From the NCBI GenBank assembly GCA_009781185.1, contig WQYP01000019.1, positions 1 to 39,987 on the forward strand: a DNA stretch of 39,987 nucleotides, given 5' to 3'. Made by a program: the position numbers and the translations under genes. The stretch is from Phycisphaerales bacterium (GTDB lineage Bacteria; Planctomycetota; Phycisphaerae; WQYP01). The notes under the pieces are model-generated. The model did not search any database. It saw only the letters and a program-made list of their open reading frames with translations, and was not told the origin of the DNA. Shown one piece after another: positions 7,467-15,043 of this stretch (position 1 is the stretch's first letter; each line of letters starts with the position of its first letter).

Positions 7467-7504
7467 TTGCTTCCTCGATTTGCCATTGTATAATGTCAAT
7501 GGCA
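7467..7504 (+). promoter_or_regulatory. Promoter and operator of the vapBC module
   Basis: TATAAT (7489-7494) lies 16 bases after TTGCTT (7467-7472), a good -10/-35 pair. The -10 sits exactly in the 8-base centre of a perfect inverted repeat, TGCCATTG (7481-7488) and CAATGGCA (7497-7504). Binding there would block RNA polymerase, as expected for autoregulation by the VapB-VapC complex. Confidence 0.75.
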
Positions 7505-7536
7505 TTGTGAATGTATCATGTCAGAAGGAGTTTACA

Positions 7537-7821
7537 ATGGCAGAAACGATTCAAGCACCCCCTATTCAAGCATCTCTGCGTATCGCGGAAGGTGGACGCA
7601 TTGTGATTCCCGCAAACATTCGCTCACAGCTTAAGCTCGAGGTGGGAACCGAAGTCGTGATGACGGTGAAGGATGGGCAAGCGATTCTGATGAGTAAAAA
7701 AGAGGCTCGCCGTCAGGCTTGTGAACGAATGCGAGAGTTCGTTCGTCGCCATGTCCCGGCAGGCGTGTCACTCAGCGAAGAACTGATGGCTGAGCGAAAG
7801 CGAGAATTCGAAAATGAATAG
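7537..7821 (+). CDS. VapB-type antitoxin (AbrB/SpoVT DNA-binding fold)
   Basis: This 94-residue protein has a swapped-hairpin AbrB domain at about residues 14-52 (LRIAEGGRIVIPANIRSQL, VGTEVVMTVKDGQAILM). A basic helical tail would bind the toxin. AAGGAG stands 7 bases before the ATG at 7537. Longer in-frame starts upstream run into the promoter and repeat region, so they are rejected. The stop overlaps the toxin gene by 8 bases, the usual antitoxin-toxin coupling. A palindrome over the -10 box is the likely operator. Confidence 0.85.
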   Translation: MAETIQAPPIQASLRIAEGGRIVIPANIRSQLKLEVGTEVVMTVKDGQAILMSKKEARRQACERMREFVRRHVPAGVSLSEELMAERKREFENE

Positions 7822-8242
7822 GATTCATGTGATGGATGCCTCGGCGATCCTCGCCCACATTCAAGAGGAAAAGGGGGGACATATTGTCGGGGAGGTTCTC
7901 ATTGAAGCGCCATGCTGGATCACTACGGTCAACATCTGCGAGGTGTTGACCAAGTGCTGCGACAATGGTATGTCTGTCTCAGAAACTCAAAATTTGCTAC
8001 AGGAAATGGGCCTGATCGTTATCGATTTCGACCTCGAGCTCGCTCTGCAAGCCGCAGCCATGCGGCCATTGACCAAGCCCATCGGAGCATCACTCGGCGA
8101 CCGCGCCTGCCTGGCTCTGGCACAACGCGCCATGAGCGAAGGTTCTCCAATCGTTTACACCACCGAGCACGGCTGGACCAAAATCAAATGGCCCTTCAAA
8201 GTGGTCCTGCTGCGATCACGCCACGAATCCGCGAAACAATAG
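7814..8242 (+). CDS. vapC: VapC-type PIN-domain ribonuclease toxin
   Basis: This is a 142-residue PIN domain, a Mg-dependent endoribonuclease that in relatives cleaves tRNA or rRNA. Acidic residues expected at the active site are D8 (VMDASA), E43 (VNICEVLTK) and D96 (LGDRACLALA). The fourth position has E118 in YTTEHGW, where a D in TADRAW is more common. The IxxEVL and SLGDRxCL motifs are typical of chromosomal VapC. It overlaps the antitoxin gene by 8 bases. No disruption is seen, so unlike the DUF3368 toxin at 3060-3655 this one looks intact. Confidence 0.88.
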   Translation: MNRIHVMDASAILAHIQEEKGGHIVGEVLIEAPCWITTVNICEVLTKCCDNGMSVSETQNLLQEMGLIVIDFDLELALQAAAMRPLTKPIGASLGDRACLALAQRAMSEGSPIVYTTEHGWTKIKWPFKVVLLRSRHESAKQ

Positions 8243-8287
8243 CCCGGGTTGTGCGTATTATATGGGATGGGATTTTTCGCCAAATTC

Positions 8288-10330
8288 ATGTTCAAGAAGG
8301 TTGTGATGGCCGCTCTTTGCCTGATGGGGTTGGCGGCGTCCTTATTGCTTTGTGCTCAGAGCGCTCCGGAGATTCCCAAGGGCAAGCCGCTCATCGCCAC
8401 CGGCGCCTGGGCTGATAATTTCAAGCAGCATCCTCGCCTCCTGGGGCCGAAGGAGTTTCTCCGCGCCCTGGCCAAGGAGCGTCCTCAGGGGTACCAGGAG
8501 GCCAAGCAGATCGCCAACAAAACCCCTCCTCACGCCTACACGGTGATGGCCGCTGGCGTGGTTAATGCCGTCGAAGGCATGTCCGACCAGCAAGCCGCGC
8601 CTCTCATTCAGGCCGCGATGAAGTACGTCAGCGCCGGCGTCACCAACACGCACCAGGAGACCTGGCTCGGTCTCGAATATGTCGCGCTGACCTATGACCT
8701 GCTCTACGATCACATCTCCGCCGCCGATCGGGCCAAAATGATCTCCTGGTTCAACGCCCATCTCGGCACGTACACCATCGACGAAAGCGCTTTTCACAAC
8801 TCCACATTGTCCAAAATTTTCTGCCTCCTCCGCATCGCCTACGCCACCCGGGGCGATAATCCGAAAGCCAAGGACTTCCGCGACTGGGCCCTGATTAAAC
8901 TCTACGAAGACAAAGTCCTCCCCGGCCTCAAGCAGTTCGGCGCCGGCGGCGGATTCACCGAGTGCGGCTGGTACACCCGACACTCGCTCTTCCACCTCGT
9001 CCAGGCCCTCGAACTCGCCAGACGCTGCGAACAATACGACGGCTTCGCCCTGGCCCCTGCCTTTTTTTACCAACGCCTCGCTTACGAACTCCTTCAACCG
9101 TACCCCATGCCCGACGCCAATTATGGCGCCGATCAATTCGCCGTCGAAGGCGACGGCGCCAACACTTACGGCGGAGCCGTCGAGAATCCCGGCTTGATGA
9201 AAAACATCCTCGCCCAATACTTCCGCGGTTCCGAACTCGCCGCCTACACCGCCAGCCGCCTGCGAAAAGGCTCCAATGCCGAAACCCGCTTCCACCATTT
9301 CCTGATCGACGAACCGCCGGACCCCGCCAAGCCCATCGCCACTGCCCCCCTCTCGCACTTAGCCGAAGGCATCGGCCGAGTCTACGCCCGCAGCGACTGG
9401 AACAACGACGCCACCTGGCTCCGCTTCGAGTGCGGACCGTTCTTCTCCAACCACCAGCACCTCGAAGTCGGCAACTTCGAAATCTTCCGCTACGAACCGC
9501 TCGCCACCGAAAGCGGCGAATACACCGACTGGGGCAGCGGACACGCCATCAACTGGCTCGTCCGCACCGTCGCTCACAACTGCATCCTCGTTTACGCCCC
9601 GAATGAAAAATTCCGCGACTTTCGTGGCGGCGGCAGCAGCTCCGCCAACGATGGCGGACAGGCGATGCCCATCTGGCCCGTCGGCACCGTCCAAGCCTGG
9701 AACGCCAATCCCAACACCCGCGGCCAGATCGTCGCCTACGGCAACCGCGCCGAATGCATGTACGTCGGCGCCGACTGCACCAAAGCCTTCAATCCCGAGA
9801 AAGTCTCGCTCTGGGTCCGCCAGCTCGTCTTCCTCCGCCCCAGCGTCATCATCATTTTCGACCGTGTCGTGAGCAAAAATGCCAACGCCCCGAAAGCCTG
9901 GCTCCTCCACTGCAAAAACGAGCCCGACATCACCGACACCAAGGTCCACATCAAAAACGGCAAAGGCGAAATGTACGTCGAAACCCTCCTGCCCCAGGCC
10001 GCCAAAATCAGCAAAATCAAAGGCTACGTGTATCCTACCTTCGCCGGCGGCCAATCTTTCGGTGCCCCCGACAGCGTCCTGACGCCCCTGGCCTTCCTGT
10101 GGCGAATGGAAGTCTCCCCCACCAAACCTGCCGAGGAGGACCTGTTCCTCCACGTGATCTCCACCGACGGCCCCGTTACATCCAAGCTCACAATGGAAGC
10201 AAACAAAGTTTCCGTCCAGATCGGCCAGGCTTCCGTCACCTTCACCAACAAATGCGGCGGCAAAGTCACCTACGGCGGCAAAGAATTCTCCCTCCCCGAA
10301 AAAGTCGTCAAACGCGCGTGGGAACAATGA
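8288..10330 (+). CDS. Secreted heparinase II/III-like protein
   Basis: The 680-residue protein starts with a signal peptide (MFKKVVMAALCLMGLAASLLLCAQSA). An alpha/alpha-toroid half follows (about residues 60-330, GGFTECGWYTRHS), then a beta-rich half with the heparinase II signature NHQHLEVGNFEIFRYEPLAT and GHAINWLVRTVAHNCILVY (about 395-440). Such proteins are polysaccharide lyases, or related enzymes, acting on uronic-acid polymers outside the cytoplasm. The exact substrate cannot be told. Starts at TTG 8249 or ATG 8267 are also possible; I prefer 8288 because it gives the best signal peptide, though no clear ribosome site precedes it. The stop overlaps the remains of a PEP-CTERM gene. Confidence 0.8.
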   Translation: MFKKVVMAALCLMGLAASLLLCAQSAPEIPKGKPLIATGAWADNFKQHPRLLGPKEFLRALAKERPQGYQEAKQIANKTPPHAYTVMAAGVVNAVEGMSDQQAAPLIQAAMKYVSAGVTNTHQETWLGLEYVALTYDLLYDHISAADRAKMISWFNAHLGTYTIDESAFHNSTLSKIFCLLRIAYATRGDNPKAKDFRDWALIKLYEDKVLPGLKQFGAGGGFTECGWYTRHSLFHLVQALELARRCEQYDGFALAPAFFYQRLAYELLQPYPMPDANYGADQFAVEGDGANTYGGAVENPGLMKNILAQYFRGSELAAYTASRLRKGSNAETRFHHFLIDEPPDPAKPIATAPLSHLAEGIGRVYARSDWNNDATWLRFECGPFFSNHQHLEVGNFEIFRYEPLATESGEYTDWGSGHAINWLVRTVAHNCILVYAPNEKFRDFRGGGSSSANDGGQAMPIWPVGTVQAWNANPNTRGQIVAYGNRAECMYVGADCTKAFNPEKVSLWVRQLVFLRPSVIIIFDRVVSKNANAPKAWLLHCKNEPDITDTKVHIKNGKGEMYVETLLPQAAKISKIKGYVYPTFAGGQSFGAPDSVLTPLAFLWRMEVSPTKPAEEDLFLHVISTDGPVTSKLTMEANKVSVQIGQASVTFTNKCGGKVTYGGKEFSLPEKVVKRAWEQ

Positions 10331-10793
10331 TCAGCAAGCGAATGTTGACTTCAGTTCCACTTGCGTTCTCGACCTTGATCTGCAAACCCCTGACAAATTC
10401 GATGGTGCAGGCAATATCAACGACGTCCTCGCAATCATCCGCCAGAACGGTTCGACCAGCTTCAACATCGACGACGGCGCCAGTGTCAGTATCCATGACA
10501 TGAGCGACGACGGCAATCTCGAAGGAACCTATCACATCATCACTTTCCTCGGCAGCGACATTACATACGATGGTGTTGTGTGCAACATTGGTGACCCCAT
10601 CGACTTCGGCGTCGTCAACCCGGATGACCGTTATCAATACACGTTCCAGGTTGCAGGCGACAACGGCATCGTCTCCGGCATCGACCTCCTCATCACCGAC
10701 AAAGGAACCCCCGGCGTTCCCGAACCCGCTTCGCTGGGTCTTTTGGGTCTGGGTTCCGGGCTGTTGCTGCTTCGCAGGAAGCGTCACGCGTAA
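10329..10793 (+). pseudogene. Remnant of a PEP-CTERM protein gene lacking its 5' end
   Basis: From right after the heparinase stop to TAA at 10791-10793 one frame encodes coherent secreted-protein sequence. It includes VDFSSTCVLDLDLQ, FNIDDGASVSIHDM, TFLGSDITYDGVV and YQYTFQVAGDNGIV. It ends in a full PEP-CTERM tail: VPEPASLGLLGLGSG, a hydrophobic helix and the basic RRKRHA. PEP-CTERM is a sorting tail recognised by exosortase. There is no signal peptide; the only ATG in frame is at 10500, in the middle of the fold. The gene therefore looks cut at its 5' end by a deletion that joined it to the heparinase gene. Expression as a 97-residue protein from 10500 is possible but would not be secreted. 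Confidence 0.7.
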
Positions 10794-10826
10794 TCTTACG
10801 CGGGCTTGGAAATAACCCCCTCCTTG

Positions 10827-10860
10827 ACGACGGCTCCTTCACGGAGCCGTCGTTCATTTT
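10827..10860 (+). terminator. Rho-independent-type terminator
   Basis: ACGACGGCTCC (10827-10837) pairs perfectly with GGAGCCGTCGT (10843-10853) over a 5-nt loop, followed by TCATTTT. It lies 34 bases after the PEP-CTERM stop and would end transcription from the heparinase region. Confidence 0.7.
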
Positions 10861-10881
10861 GCGGGTCCGGAACAGTGGAGC

Positions 10882-10910
10882 CATCGGAGCCGCAATCGTG
10901 AGATTGCGCC
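10882..10910. repeat. Palindromic repeat family B, half copy upstream of comM
   Basis: CATCGGAGCCGCAATCGTGA followed by GATTGCG is one arm of the family-B element seen complete at 16616-16671. The inverted arm is replaced by other inverted repeats (GCACTCGCACTGCGTGAGC). Confidence 0.6.
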
Positions 10911-11052
10911 GTGGTGAACGCACTCGCACTGCGTGAGCTTACGCTCGCGGCTCTGTTTACCCCTCTACCTCCGGAAAAACGGACACGCTTCATTTTACTC
11001 GTCTTGTTCCGCGATTTATCATTCCGTTGTTCGTCTCCTGAGAGAAGGTTTC

Positions 11053-12600
11053 ATGCTCGCCAAAGTCCATGCGTTTGTTCTTCAGGGCATTGACGCTCGC
11101 CGTTGCGAAGTGGAAGTCGATCATGCCGAGAAGGCGGAGGCCGGGCCCAAGCCGACGATCGTCGGGCTGCCGGATACGTCAGTGAAAGAATGCGTCGATC
11201 GCATTCGTGCGGCGCTTTTCAACTGCGGCTACGGTTGGCCGATGGGACGGCTCGTCATCAACCTCGCACCGGCCGACCTGAAAAAAGAAGGCAACGCGCT
11301 CGAATTGCCCATCGCTCTGGGGATTCTTGCGGTCTGCCGCGTGCTCACGACGGACAGGCATAAGCGATTTCTCGTTGCCGGCGAGCTTGCGCTTGACGGT
11401 CGAGTGCGGCCGGTGAAGGGCGCCCTGTCGATGGCCATGCTGGCGAGAGAGCTCGAGATGGAAGGCGTAATTGTTCCGGAAGACAACGCCGCGGAGGCCG
11501 CCGTGGTGCCGGGGGTGAAGGTTTATCCCATCAGCTCCGTTTCGGAACTGGTCGGTTTCCTCAACGGCATGCTCGACCTCGCCAGCTACAGAATCGACGA
11601 ATCGTCGATCGACCCTGCCACCGCCGCCGCGGGGATGGACTTCGCCGAAGTCCGTGGCCAGGAGCTCGCCAAGCGCGCCCTGACCATCGCCGCCGCCGGA
11701 CGTCACAACGTCCTGCTCCTGGGCCCGCCAGGCGCCGGAAAAACCATGCTCTGCCAACGGTTGCCCAGCATCCTCCCCGCCCTCACACGCCAGGAGGCCC
11801 TGGAAACCACCCGCATCTACTCCGCCTGCGGCCTCCTGCCACGCGGCGAATCCCTCATCCGCACCCGACCCGTCCGCGCCCCGCATCACACCGCCAGCGG
11901 CCCCTCCGTCATCGGCGGCGGCTCCATCCCGCGACCCGGCGAAGTCTCGCTCGCCCACAACGGCATCCTCTTTCTCGACGAACTCCCCGAATTCCCCCGC
12001 CACGTTCTGGAAGTCCTCCGCCAACCCCTCGAATCCGGCACTGTCACCATCTCTCGCGCACACTCGTCGATCGCTTTTCCCGCACGCTTCATGCTGGTAG
12101 CTGCCATGAACCCTTCGCACTCCGGCAGAGGCACGCTCGACCCACGTCAAGCGACGGCAACGGAGCTCGTCGCCATGGAACGCTACATGAGCCGGGTATC
12201 GGGGCCGCTGCTGGATCGCATCGACATCCACCTCGAAGTTCCTGCCGTCACGTATCGCGACCTGACGAGCAAAGTCACCGGTACCAGTTCGCAGCAGATG
12301 CGGGACCAGGTACTCGGCGCCATCGGTCGCCAACGGGAACGTTTCAACAAAGAAGAGGGGGGGAACACGATGACCAATGCGTCGATGGGCAAAAAGGAAC
12401 TGGAGAGCCACTGTATATTGGACGACGCCAGCCAGTTGCTGATGAAGCAGGGCATGGAGGAACTCGGCCTGAGCGCCCGCGCCTTCGACAAAGTACGCAA
12501 AGTCGCCCGCACCATCGCGGATATCGAAGGCGCTGAAACGATCACAGCCCAGCACGTCAGCGAAGCGATTCAGTACCGCCTGCTGGATCGGAAGTGGTAA
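11053..12600 (+). CDS. comM: YifB/ComM-family Mg-chelatase-like ATPase
   Basis: ComM is an AAA+ hexameric helicase that helps branch migration during natural transformation in some bacteria. The 515-residue protein has an N-terminal LonC-like ChlI domain (MLAKVHAFVLQGIDARRCEVEVD, VGLPDTSVKECVDRIRAA, PADLKKEG). The AAA+ domain follows, with Walker A GPPGAGKTM (about residue 224), APHHTASGPSVIGGG, and Walker B GILFLDELPEF. The C-terminal Mg-chelatase domain contains LSARAFDKVRKVARTIADIEG. GAGAGAAGG before ATG 11053 supports this start over the longer one. A seven-G run codes for Gly-Gly in a linker. The stop overlaps the next gene (TAATG). Confidence 0.93.
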   Translation: MLAKVHAFVLQGIDARRCEVEVDHAEKAEAGPKPTIVGLPDTSVKECVDRIRAALFNCGYGWPMGRLVINLAPADLKKEGNALELPIALGILAVCRVLTTDRHKRFLVAGELALDGRVRPVKGALSMAMLARELEMEGVIVPEDNAAEAAVVPGVKVYPISSVSELVGFLNGMLDLASYRIDESSIDPATAAAGMDFAEVRGQELAKRALTIAAAGRHNVLLLGPPGAGKTMLCQRLPSILPALTRQEALETTRIYSACGLLPRGESLIRTRPVRAPHHTASGPSVIGGGSIPRPGEVSLAHNGILFLDELPEFPRHVLEVLRQPLESGTVTISRAHSSIAFPARFMLVAAMNPSHSGRGTLDPRQATATELVAMERYMSRVSGPLLDRIDIHLEVPAVTYRDLTSKVTGTSSQQMRDQVLGAIGRQRERFNKEEGGNTMTNASMGKKELESHCILDDASQLLMKQGMEELGLSARAFDKVRKVARTIADIEGAETITAQHVSEAIQYRLLDRKW

Positions 12601-13829
12601 TGATGCAGACTTTGACTTGGTGCGCAGCGTACCTGTGTTGCGCCGTGATACTGGCAGGTTGTGCTCAGGGAGGTTTGCAGATGCTCAAGGTGGACGGAAC
12701 ACGGATTGTGAATGAACGGGGACAGCAGGTGCAATTACGTGGGGTGAATTTGGGGGGCTGGCTGGTGGAGGAGATGTGGATGATGCCGTTCGTCACCTCG
12801 CCGCCGGAGGGGTCGGAATGGGCGGTGGTGAGGGATCATGTGTCGTTGTGGCGGGTGATTGAGGGGCGTCTGGGGAAGGAAGCGGCGGCACGGGTGAAAA
12901 AAGCGTTACGCGAAGCGTGGCTCAATGAGTCGGATTTCGATCATATGAAGGCGGCGGGGTTCAATTGCGTGCGGTTGCCGTTTTTGGCGGCATTGTTCGA
13001 CGAGCCGGAGGGAATGCGATATCTGGAGAAAGCGGTGGCGTGGGCGGAGAAGCGGGGGATTTATGTGGTGTTGGATCTGCACGGGGCGCCGGGATGCCAG
13101 AGCAAGGACCACCATTCCGGCGAAACGGGACGGAACGCGTTTTTCAAAAAAGATGAGAACGTGGAGGCCGCGTGCCGAGTGTGGGAGAAAGTGGCGAGGC
13201 ATTTTGCGGGACGTCAAGCGGTGGCCGGATACGATCTCTTGAACGAACCGATGGGAGCGGAGAATCCGGCAACAATGCACGCGGCACATGATCGGTTGTA
13301 TCGAGCGATACGGGCCGTCGACAAGGAGCACCTGATTTTCGTCGAGGATGGGTACAAAGGTGCGGAGACGTTTCCGCTGCCCAGCGCGGCCGGATGGAAA
13401 AACGTGGCGTACAGTCTGCATGTGTACGGCTTCCAGTCGACGAGCGCGGCGGATCAGTTGGCGAAACTGGCATGGCTGCGGGAGGAATGCGAAAAGGTGC
13501 AGACGATCTACGGAGTACCGGTGTATGTCGGCGAATTCAACCAGGAACCGCACGGAACGCGGGAAACGATGCAAGCGTTCGTCGAAGAGATGCTCAAGCA
13601 CGGCTGGGCGTTTACACAGTGGAGTTACAAACAGGTGGTGGCAAGAGGCAAACGCAACATGTGGGGATATTATCGCAATCCACATCCGGTGGAGGCGATC
13701 GATCCGTTCCGAGACAGCGAAACGGAGATGGTCAGAAAGTGCGAGCAGTATCGAACGGAGAAGCTGGAGCTGGAGGAACGGCTGGCGGGAGTGCTGGGGG
13801 AAAAGAAGCCGGAAGCCAGAAGCCAGTAG
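12600..13829 (+). CDS. Glycoside hydrolase family 5-like lipoprotein
   Basis: The 409-residue protein begins with a lipoprotein signal (hydrophobic stretch then LAGC, cysteine near residue 21), so it is likely anchored on the outside of a membrane. The (beta/alpha)8 barrel shows LRGVNLGGWLVEE, FDHMKAAGFNCVRLPF, YVVLDLHGAPG, YDLLNEP with the acid/base Glu, YSLHVYGFQ, and VYVGEFNQ with the nucleophile Glu. These are the GH5 (exo-glucanase-like) hallmarks. The substrate is a beta-glucan or -mannan type polymer, not determined further. The start overlaps comM by one base (TAATG). The last residues, KKPEARSQ, come from a heptanucleotide array that continues into the convergent spacer with parA. 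Confidence 0.85.
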   Translation: MMQTLTWCAAYLCCAVILAGCAQGGLQMLKVDGTRIVNERGQQVQLRGVNLGGWLVEEMWMMPFVTSPPEGSEWAVVRDHVSLWRVIEGRLGKEAAARVKKALREAWLNESDFDHMKAAGFNCVRLPFLAALFDEPEGMRYLEKAVAWAEKRGIYVVLDLHGAPGCQSKDHHSGETGRNAFFKKDENVEAACRVWEKVARHFAGRQAVAGYDLLNEPMGAENPATMHAAHDRLYRAIRAVDKEHLIFVEDGYKGAETFPLPSAAGWKNVAYSLHVYGFQSTSAADQLAKLAWLREECEKVQTIYGVPVYVGEFNQEPHGTRETMQAFVEEMLKHGWAFTQWSYKQVVARGKRNMWGYYRNPHPVEAIDPFRDSETEMVRKCEQYRTEKLELEERLAGVLGEKKPEARSQ

Positions 13830-13883
13830 CCAGTAGCCAGAAGGTTTTAAGCTTATTCCAAACTTCAGGCTTCAGGCTTCTTC
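13805..13883. repeat. GAAGCCA heptamer inverted array between GH5 and parA
   Basis: The left arm is GAAGCCGGAAGCCAGAAGCC and further 7-mers ending in GAAGGTTTT. The right arm is CAAACTTCAGGCTTCAGGCTTC. It forms a hairpin between two convergent genes and supplies both C-termini: KPEARSQ for the GH5 protein and EEA for ParA. It could act as a bidirectional terminator. Confidence 0.8.
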
Positions 13884-14687
13884 CTTGAGGATTTCCCTGG
13901 CAAGCGCCTGATAGTCGGTAGCACCAGCGCTGGTGGGGGCGTAACGGTGAACGGATTGGCCAAACGAAGGGGCTTCGGCAAGCTTGATATTCCGGCGAAT
14001 GTGGGTGTCGAAAATGTGGGCGTTCGCGACAGGGTGATCGGTGCCGCGGGCGGATGCGAGGAATTTTTCGACTTCGCCGGTGACTTCGCCGGAGAGTTTC
14101 ACCGTGGATTCGTACTGGCAAAAGAGAATGCCGGAGATGCGAAGGCCGGGGTTGAGGGAATGGCGGACCATGTTGATCGTATCGAAGAGTTTTTCCATGC
14201 CTTGCAGTGCGAGAAAGTGTGCCTGCAGAGGAACGATAACTTCAGAGGCGAACACGAGCGCGTTGAGCGAAAGCAATCCGAGGGACGGCGGGCAGTCGAT
14301 GAGGACAAAATCGGCATCAAGCGGCAGAGGGGGGGGGGCTTGAGCCATTGTGCGAAGAAGCGTCTCACGCCCGACCACGGAAACAAGCTCCACTTCCGCC
14401 GCCGCGAGATCCGTCGAAGCAGGCGCAACAAAGAGCTTCGACTTGGTATCCGGAATTTCATGGAGTATCTCAGCCAGCGGAATCCCGTCCGTCAGAACGC
14501 GATAGGTGGACCCGCCCGCCGGCAGCGATTCCGGATCAATCCCCAAATGCGTGGTCAGGTTAGACTGCGGATCAAGATCGACGAGGATCGTTTTTTTTCC
14601 CGCAGCAGCGAGAGCAGCCCCGAGATTTGCGGTGGTCGTCGTCTTACCGACGCCGCCTTTCTGATTGAACAGAGCAATGATGCGCAT
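13872..14687 (-). CDS. parA: Chromosome partitioning ATPase ParA (Soj-like)
   Basis: ParA dimerises on ATP, coats the nucleoid and moves ParB-parS complexes. The 271-residue protein starts MRIIALFNQKGGVGKTTTTANLG with the deviant Walker A (KGGVGKTT, residues 10-17). VDLDPQSNLT, the Walker A' region, comes next, then FVLIDCPPSLGLLSLNAL (Walker B) and LFCQYESTVKLSGEV. FDTHIRRNIKLAEAPSFGQSVHRYAP is typical of chromosomal Soj. A ten-base C run on its coding strand (14338-14329) gives APPPLP in a loop. It is a lone gene, 12.4 kb from parB, whereas the two usually form one operon. Confidence 0.94.
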   Translation of the reverse strand: MRIIALFNQKGGVGKTTTTANLGAALAAAGKKTILVDLDPQSNLTTHLGIDPESLPAGGSTYRVLTDGIPLAEILHEIPDTKSKLFVAPASTDLAAAEVELVSVVGRETLLRTMAQAPPPLPLDADFVLIDCPPSLGLLSLNALVFASEVIVPLQAHFLALQGMEKLFDTINMVRHSLNPGLRISGILFCQYESTVKLSGEVTGEVEKFLASARGTDHPVANAHIFDTHIRRNIKLAEAPSFGQSVHRYAPTSAGATDYQALAREILKEEA

Positions 14688-14728
14688 GGAGGGAGTTTAC
14701 CATAAATCATCAAAGCCGCCCCCCCTTC

Positions 14729-14779
14729 AATCGTCAGATTGCGGTATCGTTTCGCAATTTTACGATTGCGGCTCTGATG
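14729..14779. repeat. Palindromic repeat family B, upstream of parA
   Basis: TCGTCAGATTGCGG, a TATCGTTT loop region and CGCAATTTTACGATTGCGGC form a hairpin with a few mismatches. It lies in the spacer between the parA start and the end of the small gene at 14783-15043. Confidence 0.8.
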
Positions 14780-14782
14780 GTT

Positions 14783-15043
14783 TCATTGCGTCCATGCCGG
14801 TTTACGAGCCATCAGTGCTCGAAGCTGTTCAGAGGATTTGCCGCGGCGAACAGATGGACGTTTCACCTTTTTCACCACGGTTCCGCAGCTTTGAGGCAAC
14901 GATTCTGACGGCGATTTGATGCCTGGATGCTTTTCCCGCAAGTATTCGCCCAAATCGTGAATGGTCTTGAATTCCCGGCTGATTTCCTCACGAATGGCGC
15001 GAACCTCCTCCAACGGGTCCATATCCGCATAAAATTTCTTCAT
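14783..15043 (-). CDS. Conserved small protein coupled to a kinase gene (86 aa)
   Basis: The N-terminal half, KKFYADMDPLEEVRAIREEISREFKTIHDLGEYLREK, follows a pattern (DPxEEVRxIRxEIS...DLxxYLRE) that I recall from small hypothetical proteins of planctomycetes and cyanobacteria; no function is known to me. The C-terminal half is basic and Ser-rich. Its ATG overlaps the stop of the upstream kinase gene by four bases (ATGA), so it is translated from the same message. No membrane segment is present. Confidence 0.65.
   Translation of the reverse strand: MKKFYADMDPLEEVRAIREEISREFKTIHDLGEYLREKHPGIKSPSESLPQSCGTVVKKVKRPSVRRGKSSEQLRALMARKPAWTQ

Noticed and set aside
13347..13888. Plus-strand frames within the GH5 gene
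   Set aside because: They are alternative-frame shadows with Arg/Ser-rich composition; the GH5 frame has clear catalytic motifs.
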